Shown here piece by piece: positions 8,106-15,468 of a stretch of 64,000 bases of DNA. The position numbers and the translations under genes are program-made. The notes below the pieces were generated by a model. It was not told the origin of the DNA. It made no database searches and saw only the letters and a list, made by a program, of their open reading frames with translations. Each line of letters opens with the position of its first letter. Within the stretch, counting starts at the first letter, position 1. The DNA is from Acidobacteriota bacterium (GTDB lineage Bacteria > Acidobacteriota > Vicinamibacteria > Vicinamibacterales > UBA2999), in contig JAUSDY010000016.1 in the NCBI GenBank assembly GCA_030650395.1, positions 176,896-240,895 on the forward strand, written 5' to 3'.

Positions 8106-9011
8106 ATGCAACGAAGAGACACGACTTATGGAGCTGTGGCGGCGGCTGTACTGCTAGGAGTGATAGCAGGCCTGATGGCCGGCGCCGCCGGCTGCAGCCC
8201 CGCCGAAGATACGTCGCCCGCCGTCGCGAATCTGCAGGTTTCACTGTCGCGCCCGAAACTCGCGCTCGGCAGCCCCGTGGAAGTGACGTACAAGATCACG
8301 GTCGCGCCGAATGCCCCGAACCTGGGCACGCGCCGGGTCTTCGCGCACTTCCTGGATGCCGATGAAGAGTTGATGTGGACCGACGATCACGACCCGCCCA
8401 CCCCATCGACGGGTTGGAAGCCGGGCCAGGTGATCGAATACACCCGCACGATGTTCGCGCCGAGCTATCCGTACGTCGGCGCCGCGCAAGTGGTGGCCGG
8501 GCTCTACAGCCCCGGCACGAACGAGCGGCTCAAGCTGTCGAACGAGGATCGCGGCGATCGGTCGTACCAGGTCGCCACCTTCGAGTTGCTCCCTCAAACC
8601 GAGAACATCTTCGTGATCTTCAAGGACGGCTGGCACCCGGCTGAAGTGGTGGCCGAGGGCGCTGGCCGCACCGAGTGGCAGTGGACCAAGAAGGACGCAA
8701 CGCTGGCGTTCCGCAATCCGAAGCGCGATGTGACGTTATTCCTGCAGGTCGACAACCCCGTCAGTGGACCGAATGCGGCAACGCAACTGACCATTCAGAC
8801 GGGTAACCAGGTGCTGGCCACTGTGCCGTTGAGTGCGACGGAGGCGCCGGTCAGGAAGCTCCCCATCACCGCTGCTCAGCTTGGCACCGGTGATATGATA
8901 GAACTTCGTTTCACAGCTGATAAAACCTTCGTACCCGCGCTCGAACCCGCGATGAAAAGCGGTGATCCGCGCGAGCTCGGCGTGCGTGTCTTTCATGCGT
9001 TTGTTCAATAG
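8106..9011 (+). CDS. Conserved hypothetical lipoprotein
   Basis: The product (301 aa) starts with a signal peptide ending AGAAGCSP, so it is probably a lipoprotein (Cys30), although the lipobox is not ideal. The rest looks like beta-sandwich material without cysteines: an N-terminal part at about residues 40-160 (for example [14 protein letters not shown]) and a second part at about 170-300. I recognise no enzyme motif. It is divergent from the shell-protein gene with only about 20 bases between starts, so the two may share a control region. A role linked to the microcompartment is possible but unproven. Confidence 0.55.
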   Translation: MQRRDTTYGAVAAAVLLGVIAGLMAGAAGCSPAEDTSPAVANLQVSLSRPKLALGSPVEVTYKITVAPNAPNLGTRRVFAHFLDADEELMWTDDHDPPTPSTGWKPGQVIEYTRTMFAPSYPYVGAAQVVAGLYSPGTNERLKLSNEDRGDRSYQVATFELLPQTENIFVIFKDGWHPAEVVAEGAGRTEWQWTKKDATLAFRNPKRDVTLFLQVDNPVSGPNAATQLTIQTGNQVLATVPLSATEAPVRKLPITAAQLGTGDMIELRFTADKTFVPALEPAMKSGDPRELGVRVFHAFVQ

Positions 9012-9017
9012 CGACTT

Positions 9018-9728
9018 ATGCGAAATAACCAATTACCAATAACCAATAACCAAAGGACTCCCGGAGCGGGAATTCTTTCGTTATTGGTAATTGGTTCTTT
9101 GTTATTCGCAAGCGACGCAAACGCAGAGATCGTCGTCTTCAAGACTGGCAGAAGCATGTCGGTGCAGTCCTACCGGGTTGACGGCGATCACGCCAGGCTC
9201 GTGCTGCGCGAGGGCGGCGAAGTGGCGTTCCCGGTCTCGATGGTGGCCCGCGTCGATGCCGATGAGGTGGCGTATCCGGTGCCGGCCGTCGCCATGACGA
9301 CGACGCTTCCAACGCAGACCGCGATGATGCCGGGAGTCGCCGATGAAGCGCTCGCGGCTAAGCCGTTCGCCGATCTCATCGCCACGGTCGCGGCCGATCA
9401 GCAGATTGACGCGCGGTTGGTTCACGCCGTGATCGAGCAGGAATCCAACTATCAGGCTCGCGCCCGCTCGCCCAAGGGCGCTCAGGGCCTCATGCAGCTC
9501 ATGCCGGCGACCGCGCGCCAGTACGGCGTCCGGAACTCCTACGATCCCCAGGCAAACGTCACGGCGGGTGTGCGGCACCTGAAAGACCTGATGAGCCGCT
9601 TCGAGCTGCCCCTGGCGCTGGCCGCCTACAACGCCGGGGAGGGAACCATCCGCCGTTATGGCGGCGTGCCCCCGTTCCCCGAGACCCAGAGTTACGTCAG
9701 CCGGATTCTCAAGAAGGCCGGCCGCTAG
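9018..9728 (+). CDS. SLT-type lytic transglycosylase with repeat-encoded signal peptide
   Basis: A periplasmic peptidoglycan lytic transglycosylase of 236 residues. The SLT domain covers about residues 115-235: catalytic Glu in HAVIEQESNYQARA, then GAQGLMQLMPATA and LAAYNAGEGTI. Residues 35-70 (EIVVFKTGRSMSV and on) look like a small beta domain. The first 38 residues are unusual. They are encoded by an inverted AATAACC heptamer array, and the hydrophobic core LSLLVIGSLLFA of the signal peptide, ending at ANA, is read from the complementary heptamer. The start is uncertain: the ATG at 9018 has no clear ribosome site, and a TTG inside the repeat is possible. Confidence 0.85.
   Translation: MRNNQLPITNNQRTPGAGILSLLVIGSLLFASDANAEIVVFKTGRSMSVQSYRVDGDHARLVLREGGEVAFPVSMVARVDADEVAYPVPAVAMTTTLPTQTAMMPGVADEALAAKPFADLIATVAADQQIDARLVHAVIEQESNYQARARSPKGAQGLMQLMPATARQYGVRNSYDPQANVTAGVRHLKDLMSRFELPLALAAYNAGEGTIRRYGGVPPFPETQSYVSRILKKAGR
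9023..9108. repeat. Heptamer array AATAACC with inverted arms
   Basis: The left arm runs 9023-9056 and the complementary arm 9080-9108, around a small CCCG-CGGG hairpin. The array overlaps the 5' end of the lytic transglycosylase gene and encodes its signal peptide. Confidence 0.85.
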
Positions 9729-9784
9729 GCCAATCCGACAATCCAGCCGTCTAAAGGACGGAAATTGGTGCATTCTCTTAAGGG

Positions 9785-10993
9785 ATGGAATTCCGCTGCC
9801 GGCTTGGCACCACATCGGGTGAAATCATCGAGGGCGTTTACGTCGCTCAAAGCGAAGCCGCCCTCAGGCGCGAGCTGGAGGACAAAGGACTGCACGTCCT
9901 TTCACTCAAGCCTCGCCTCGGCGTGGGCGGCTTGTCATTCGGCGGCGCCGGCAAGATCAAGCGCCACGAGTTCCTCGTGTTCAACCAGGAGCTGGCCACG
10001 TTGCTGAAGGCCGGCATGCCGCTGGTGCAGTCGCTCGACATTCTTCGCACCCGTCTCACCAATCCGCTGTTCAAGTCGGTGCTGGACGACGTGCACGAAA
10101 AGGTGCGCGGTGGCACGGCGCTGTCGGACGCGTTCGCGCTGCACGGCGAATTGTTCCCGAGCGTCTATACCGCGTCGTTGATGGCGGGCGAGCGCGCCGG
10201 CAATCTCGACTCCGTGTTGCGGCGTTTCGTGGCCTATTCCAAAACGGTCGACATGGTGCGCTCGCGAACCATCTCCGCGATGATCTATCCGGTCATCCTG
10301 GTCGGGCTTGCGGTGTTTCTCGTCGGCATCATCGCGGTGAAGGTGGTTCCGACATTCACCGAGTTTTACAGCAGTTTCGAGGCGGAGCTGCCGCTCTCGA
10401 CGCGGATCATCGTCTGGGTGTCGAACTTCATTCGGTCGCAGATGTGGTTGATTCTGATCACGCTGGCGGCCGGCGGGGCGGCGTTCTTCAGTTGGATCCG
10501 GCAGCCCGGTCACGGCGCGCAGTTCGATCACCTGTTGTTGAAGCTGCCGTTGGTGGGGCCGAGCTTTCATAAATTCTCGACGTCGCAGATCGCGCGCACC
10601 ATGGCCACGCTGCTTGGCGGCGGCATCCCGCTGGTGAATGCGATCGAAATCGCGGCAAAGGCGTCCGGCAATCGCCACATCGGCACCGAGCTCGACATCG
10701 TCGCGATCAAGGTCAGGGAAGGGCAGAGTTTCGCCGGCACCCTGCTCGAACGCAACACCGTGCCGGACGTGGCGATCAAGATGATTGAAGTGGGCGAGTC
10801 GACCGGTGCGCTGACCGAGATGCTCAACAGCCTCGCCGATTTCTACGACGAGGAAATCGAGACCGAGGTGGGCCGCTTCGTGACGTTGATCGAGCCGGCC
10901 ATGCTGGTGATCATGGGCGTGGTGATCGCGACCATCGTGCTGGCGCTCTACCTGCCGCTGTTCCAGTTGACGTCGGTGGTCGGAAACCAGTGA
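9785..10993 (+). CDS. pilC: PilC/GspF inner-membrane platform protein
   Basis: The polytopic platform of type IV pilus or type II secretion machines; it sits in the inner membrane and couples the assembly ATPase to pilin extrusion. The 402-residue length and the two repeated GspF domains fit (first about 70-195 with FNQELATLLKAGMPLVQSL, second about 275-395 with ARTMATLLGGGIPLVNAIE). Hydrophobic segments include VILVGLAVFLVGIIAV and a C-terminal IMGVVIATIVLALYLPLF. It is first in an operon that runs to the secretin, and the pilB start overlaps its stop. Confidence 0.93.
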   Translation: MEFRCRLGTTSGEIIEGVYVAQSEAALRRELEDKGLHVLSLKPRLGVGGLSFGGAGKIKRHEFLVFNQELATLLKAGMPLVQSLDILRTRLTNPLFKSVLDDVHEKVRGGTALSDAFALHGELFPSVYTASLMAGERAGNLDSVLRRFVAYSKTVDMVRSRTISAMIYPVILVGLAVFLVGIIAVKVVPTFTEFYSSFEAELPLSTRIIVWVSNFIRSQMWLILITLAAGGAAFFSWIRQPGHGAQFDHLLLKLPLVGPSFHKFSTSQIARTMATLLGGGIPLVNAIEIAAKASGNRHIGTELDIVAIKVREGQSFAGTLLERNTVPDVAIKMIEVGESTGALTEMLNSLADFYDEEIETEVGRFVTLIEPAMLVIMGVVIATIVLALYLPLFQLTSVVGNQ

Positions 10994-12654
10994 TGGATGT
11001 GACCCCCGACGACGCCCTCGACCCGGAGGCCCTCATCGAGGAGCCGGCCGCGCCGGAAGTGTCGGCCGAAGAGCGGACCGCTGAGGAGGCGGCGGCACGC
11101 CGGCTCGCCGATCGCTATCGGCTCGAGTTCCTCGACATGCTCGAGTTCCGGATCGATCAGGAGCTGTTCCGATCGATCCCCGCGGACCTGATGTTGCGCT
11201 ACGGCTTTGTGCCGTTCCGCCGCGACGGCAAGTCGCTCGTCATCGTGGTGTCGGACCCGACCGACCTGCCGATGATCGACGAGCTGTCGGTGATTCTCGG
11301 CACGCACGTGAAGGTCATGGTGGGCGCGCGCTCGGCGATCGAGGGCATGCTCAAGAAGAGCGAAAGCTCGCAGCGCGTGCTCGACGATGCGACCGAAGAA
11401 TTCAAGATCCAGGTCCTCAAGGACGACGAGGCCGGCGAAGACAACCTGACCGTCGAGCGGCTGACGAGCGACAGCAGCCCGATCATCCGGCTCGTCGACT
11501 CGACCATCTATACGGCCATCCAGCGGCGCGCCAGCGACATTCACATCGAGACGCAGGACGACGCGGTGTATGTGAAGTACCGCATCGACGGCGTGCTGCA
11601 GTCGGCGATGCGGCCAATCGCCAAGCGCTTTCACAGCTCGATCCTGTCGCGCATCAAGGTGATGGCCGAGCTCGACATCGCCGAGAAGCGCGTGCCGCAG
11701 GACGGCCGGTTCCGGCTGCGCGTGCCCGGCAAGACCATCGACTTCCGCGTCTCGATCATGCCGAGCGTGCACGGCGAAGACGCCGTGATCCGTATTCTCG
11801 ACAAGCAGTCGATGAGCGAGCAGTTCACCGAGCTGCGCCTCGACATCCTGGGGTTCCCCGACGAGGAGCTCAGGCGGTTCCGTAAGTACATTCGCGAGCC
11901 GTACGGGATGGTGCTCGTCACCGGACCGACCGGCAGCGGCAAGACCACGACGCTGTATGCGGCGCTCGCCGAGATCAGGACGATCGAAGACAAGATCATC
12001 ACGATCGAAGACCCGGTCGAGTACCAGCTCAAGGGCATCACGCAGATCCCGATCAACGAGAAGAAGGGGCTGACGTTTGCGCGCGGGCTGCGATCGATCC
12101 TCCGTCACGACCCCGACAAGGTGATGGTCGGCGAAATCCGCGACCCCGAGACGGCGCAGATTGCGATCCAGTCGGCGCTGACCGGCCACCTGGTGTTCAC
12201 GACCGTCCACGCCAACAACGTGTTCGACGTGCTCGGCCGCTTCCTCAACATGGGCGTCGAGCCGTACCAATTCATTTCCGCGCTCAACTGCGTGATGGCG
12301 CAACGGCTGGTCCGCAAGATTTGCGTGGCGTGCAAGCACCCGGTGGTGATCGATCCGCTGCTGCTGGCCGAGTCGGCGATCGACGTGGCGCTGGCGGCCA
12401 AGCACACCTTCTATGAGGGCACCGGCTGCATCGAGTGCAGCGGCACCGGCTTCAAGGGCCGCATGGCAATCTGCGAGCTGCTCGACCTGACCGATCACAT
12501 CCGCGAAATCATCCTGGAGAAGCGGCCGATTTCCGAAGTGAAGCGCGCGGCCCGCGAGCAGGGCATGCGGCTGCTGCGCGAGTCGGCGGTCGACCGCGTG
12601 CTGACCGGTGAGACGACGCTGCGGGAGATCAACAAGGTGACGTTCGTCGAATGA
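10990..12654 (+). CDS. pilB: PilB/GspE assembly ATPase
   Basis: A hexameric cytoplasmic ATPase that drives pilus or pseudopilus extension. Residues about 35-125 form the GspE N-terminal domain. The motor domain has Walker A GPTGSGKTTT, an Asp box and Walker B (ILRHDPDKVMVGEIRD) and a His box (LTGHLVFTTVHANN). A zinc-binding four-cysteine motif follows (CVACKHP, then CIECSGTGF), which is typical of extension ATPases and absent from PilT retraction ATPases. The start is the GTG at 10990 or the ATG at 10993; both overlap the pilC stop. No pilT-like gene is present in the window. Confidence 0.93.
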   Translation: MMDVTPDDALDPEALIEEPAAPEVSAEERTAEEAAARRLADRYRLEFLDMLEFRIDQELFRSIPADLMLRYGFVPFRRDGKSLVIVVSDPTDLPMIDELSVILGTHVKVMVGARSAIEGMLKKSESSQRVLDDATEEFKIQVLKDDEAGEDNLTVERLTSDSSPIIRLVDSTIYTAIQRRASDIHIETQDDAVYVKYRIDGVLQSAMRPIAKRFHSSILSRIKVMAELDIAEKRVPQDGRFRLRVPGKTIDFRVSIMPSVHGEDAVIRILDKQSMSEQFTELRLDILGFPDEELRRFRKYIREPYGMVLVTGPTGSGKTTTLYAALAEIRTIEDKIITIEDPVEYQLKGITQIPINEKKGLTFARGLRSILRHDPDKVMVGEIRDPETAQIAIQSALTGHLVFTTVHANNVFDVLGRFLNMGVEPYQFISALNCVMAQRLVRKICVACKHPVVIDPLLLAESAIDVALAAKHTFYEGTGCIECSGTGFKGRMAICELLDLTDHIREIILEKRPISEVKRAAREQGMRLLRESAVDRVLTGETTLREINKVTFVE

Positions 12655-13604
12655 GCCTCGCCGACTTCTTCCAGGCGGCGCCGCCCGACGTGGCCATTGA
12701 AATCGATCACGGGCACGTTGGCGCGGCCCGGCTGATCTGGCGCGGCGGGCAGGCCGTGATCGCCGCGCACGCCACCGAGCCGTTGCCGTCCGGCGCCGTC
12801 GTGCCGTCGCTGGCCACGTTGAACATGCCGGACGTGCCGCTGGTGGCGCAGGCGATTCGCCGCGTGCTGGCGCAACTGGGCACGAAAGCGACGCGCGTCG
12901 CCCTGGTGATCCCCGACACGGTGGCGAAGGTGTCGTTGCTGAAGCTCGAGAACATCCCGCCCAAGGCCGCGGACCTGCAGGAGATCGTCCGGTGGCAGGT
13001 GCGCAAGAGCGCGCCGTTTCCGATCGAGCAAGCGGTGGTGAGCGTCACGCCCGGCGCGGCGTCGCCGGAGGGCGGCCACGAGCTGGTGGTGTCGCTCGCG
13101 CGCGCCGACGTGGTGCAGCAGTACGAGCAGGCGTGCGAGATGGCCGGCGCGCATGCGGGCCTCGTCGACCTGGCGACCTTCAGCGTGATCAACGGGATTC
13201 TCGCCGGGCAATCGGCGCCGTCGGGCGACTGGCTGCTGGTGCACGTGACCGACTCGTATCTCACGCTGGCCGTGATTCGCGATCGCTCGCTGTTGTTCTT
13301 CCGCAACCGCAGCGAGGAAGGCGAGGGCACGCTCGCGGACCTGATCCACCAGACGGCGATGTATTACGAAGATCGCCTGCACGGCGGCGGGTTTGCGCGC
13401 GTCCTGATCGCCGGCGCGGCGCGGCTGCCGAGCGGCGCCGAAACCGTGCGGCGCGGGCTGGAGGAACGGCTCGGCATCAACGTCGAGTCGGTCGATCCGC
13501 GCGCGGCGGCCTCGCTGGTCGATCGCATCGGTGCATCACCAGAGCTGCTCGACGTGCTGGCGCCGCTGGTCGGCATGCTGCTGCGCGAGCAGAGGGTGGC
13601 CTAG
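12651..13604 (+). CDS. pilM: PilM actin-like pilus assembly protein
   Basis: The cytoplasmic actin-like member of the PilMNOP alignment complex, which binds the N-terminus of PilN and links the ATPase to the envelope part. The 317-residue product starts with VAIEIDHGHVGAARL, the phosphate-1-like strand, and includes the typical EIVRWQVRKSAPFPIEQA segment. It overlaps pilB by four bases and is followed directly by pilN. Nucleotide-binding residues are less conserved than in model PilM proteins, but gene order makes the call strong. Confidence 0.88.
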   Translation: MSLADFFQAAPPDVAIEIDHGHVGAARLIWRGGQAVIAAHATEPLPSGAVVPSLATLNMPDVPLVAQAIRRVLAQLGTKATRVALVIPDTVAKVSLLKLENIPPKAADLQEIVRWQVRKSAPFPIEQAVVSVTPGAASPEGGHELVVSLARADVVQQYEQACEMAGAHAGLVDLATFSVINGILAGQSAPSGDWLLVHVTDSYLTLAVIRDRSLLFFRNRSEEGEGTLADLIHQTAMYYEDRLHGGGFARVLIAGAARLPSGAETVRRGLEERLGINVESVDPRAAASLVDRIGASPELLDVLAPLVGMLLREQRVA

Positions 13605-14240
13605 GTGAGCGTCTCAACGATGCTGCGGACCAACCTCTCGACCCGGCCTTTCTACAACGACCGCGGCGTTCGCGTCGCGATCGGCGCGGTGGCGCTGGTC
13701 GCGCTCGGCCTCACCATTTTCAACGCCGCCGAAGTGTGGCGGCTGCAATCGCAGAACCGCGAGCTCGGACAAGTTGTTCGAGAGAGCGACAGTCAAGTGC
13801 GGGGACTGCGCGAGAAGGCGCGCGAGATTCGGCAGTCGCTCAACCGCGACGAGCTGGCCGCGATTGAGCTGAAAGCGCGCGAAGCCAACCAGCTGATTGA
13901 CCGGCGTGCGTTCTCGTGGACGGAGCTGCTCAACCAGTTCCAGGCGACGCTGCCACCCGACGTCCGCATTGCCGGGGTGCAGCCGCAGATCGACGCGGAC
14001 GGCCGCATGCTGGTGGCCGTGACCGTCGTCTCGAGGACACTCGAGGACCTCGACGCCTTCATCGAGGCGCTCGAGGCCACCGGCTCGTTCACCGGCGTAC
14101 TGTCGCGACACGACACCGCCGACGAAGACGGGACACTGCACTCGGCGATCCAGGGCTATTACCACCTGGCGGCGGCCAAGCCCGCCCCTGCGGCCATCCC
14201 TGCTCCGCCGGCGTCTGAACCTGCGAAGGAGGCACGGTGA
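13605..14240 (+). CDS. pilN: PilN-like inner-membrane alignment protein
   Basis: A single-pass protein of the PilN/GspL type. The cytoplasmic leader carries the PilM-binding motif NLSTRPFYNDR, close to the canonical INLLP/NLxxRPF signature. A transmembrane helix follows (AIGAVALVALGLTIF), then a coiled coil (residues 40-95) and a ferredoxin-like periplasmic domain. It starts with the GTG at 13605, immediately after the pilM stop, and its stop overlaps the pilO start. Confidence 0.88.
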   Translation: MSVSTMLRTNLSTRPFYNDRGVRVAIGAVALVALGLTIFNAAEVWRLQSQNRELGQVVRESDSQVRGLREKAREIRQSLNRDELAAIELKAREANQLIDRRAFSWTELLNQFQATLPPDVRIAGVQPQIDADGRMLVAVTVVSRTLEDLDAFIEALEATGSFTGVLSRHDTADEDGTLHSAIQGYYHLAAAKPAPAAIPAPPASEPAKEAR

Positions 14241-14839
14241 AGGCGCTCTTCACGGTCGGCTCCGAGGTCCCATTCGCCCGCGTCGTCAGCGACCATCGTC
14301 GCGTGCTGGTGCCGTTAGGTGCAGTACTGATCATCAACCTGGTCGTGCTGGTGGCGGTGGTGCTGCCGCTGCGGCGGTCAGTGCAATCGGCGGATATCCG
14401 GTCGCGGGCGGCGGCGGTGGCGCTACGAGACGCGATCCTGGACCTGAACAGCGCTGAGGCGACTCGCGAAGGGCAGGGGCAGGCCAGGAAGGATCTCGAG
14501 CGCTTCTACAAGGATGTGCTGCCCGCGGGTGTGTCGGCGGCGCGGCGTCTGACCAACCTCAAGCTCGGTCAGATGGTGCGCCAGCACGACGTGAATTTTC
14601 AGCGCAGCGCATCGTCGCCGGAGACCAACCGCGATTCGGAGCTGGAGCGGCTGAAGATCAGTTACACGCTGTCGGGAGATTGGGAAGACATCCGGATGCT
14701 CATCCACGATATCGAGACCGGACCGGATTTCGTGGTGATCGATAACGTGGTGCTCCAGGAAGGCAGCGAGGCGAGCGCGCCGTTGTCGCTCTCGCTCGAC
14801 CTGTCGACGTATTACCGCGTGGGTCCGCATGCTCCGTGA
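14237..14839 (+). CDS. pilO: PilO-like inner-membrane alignment protein
   Basis: The partner of PilN in the inner-membrane alignment complex. One transmembrane helix lies at about residues 25-45 (LIINLVVLVAVVLPL), followed by a coiled coil and a small ferredoxin-like domain with the pattern LKISYTLSGDWEDIRMLIHDIE. It uses the GTG at 14237, which overlaps the pilN stop, and its end overlaps the next gene by 11 bases. The product is 200 residues, the usual PilO length. Identification rests mainly on architecture and position. Confidence 0.85.
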   Translation: MKALFTVGSEVPFARVVSDHRRVLVPLGAVLIINLVVLVAVVLPLRRSVQSADIRSRAAAVALRDAILDLNSAEATREGQGQARKDLERFYKDVLPAGVSAARRLTNLKLGQMVRQHDVNFQRSASSPETNRDSELERLKISYTLSGDWEDIRMLIHDIETGPDFVVIDNVVLQEGSEASAPLSLSLDLSTYYRVGPHAP

Positions 14840-15389
14840 TCGACGCGTGTGGCTCGGGGTCGCCGCCGTCGCGGTGCTGGTGCTGGCCTGGCGGGTCTGG
14901 ATGCCGGCTGCGGCGCCTGTGGCGACCGAGCCGCGCGCCACGCGCCCGGGCGGCAGCGCACGGGCGAACGGGGACGCGGAGCCGATCGTGCTGCGTCCGG
15001 TCAAGCTCGACGCGTTGAGCGCGAGCCGCGAGCAGCCCAACGCGGGGAAGCGGAACCCGTTCCGCTTTCAACCGAAGGCCGCTCCGCCGCCGCCGCGTCC
15101 GGTGACCCTGGCGCCGACTGTGCCCATCGTGCAAGGGCCGGCCCCGCCGCCCGTGCCGGCAGGACCGCCGCCTCCACCGCCGATCCCGTTGAAGTTCATC
15201 GGGATGGTGGAACGAGCGAACGGCGTGAAATGGGCCGTATTGAGCGACGGTAAGTCGGCGCCGCAGCACGGGAAAGAAGGCGATGTGATCGACGGGCGCT
15301 ACAAAATCGTGAAGATCGGGACCGAGTCGATCGAGCTCACGTATGTCGATGGCCGCGGGAAGCAGACGGTCAGGCTGACGGGACAGTGA
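14829..15389 (+). CDS. pilP: PilP/GspC-like pilot connector
   Basis: A short protein (186 aa) with an N-terminal membrane anchor (VAAVAVLVLAWRVW), a disordered Pro-rich stretch (residues 70-115) and a C-terminal homology-region domain: LKFIGMVERANGVKWAVLSDGK, then VIDGRYKIVKI and SIELTYVDGRGKQTVRL. This layout matches PilP and GspC, which link the PilNO complex to the secretin. There is no lipobox, unlike classical PilP, so a GspC-like membrane anchor is more likely. It overlaps pilO by 11 bases. Confidence 0.8.
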   Translation: MLRDRRVWLGVAAVAVLVLAWRVWMPAAAPVATEPRATRPGGSARANGDAEPIVLRPVKLDALSASREQPNAGKRNPFRFQPKAAPPPPRPVTLAPTVPIVQGPAPPPVPAGPPPPPPIPLKFIGMVERANGVKWAVLSDGKSAPQHGKEGDVIDGRYKIVKIGTESIELTYVDGRGKQTVRLTGQ

Positions 15390-15390
15390 T

Positions 15391-15465
15391 CAAGGCAGAA
15401 GGCAAAAGGCAGAAGGCAAAAGGCAAAAGGCAAAAGGCAGAAGGCAAAAGGCAAAAGGCAAAAGC
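15391..15465. repeat. Heptamer array AGGCAAA
   Basis: About ten tandem 7-base units (AGGCAAA and AGGCAGA) fill the whole gap between pilP and the secretin gene. Read as written, the array is free of stops and purine-rich, so it forms the leader in front of the secretin start. The complementary strand is also open and would encode a hydrophobic FAFCLLP repeat. Confidence 0.9.
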
Positions 15466-15468
15466 TGA

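Noticed and set aside
10948..12498. Minus-strand open frame of 516 codons opposite pilB
   Set aside because: Antisense to a well-supported ATPase and rich in His, Asp and Arg, as expected for a complementary frame.
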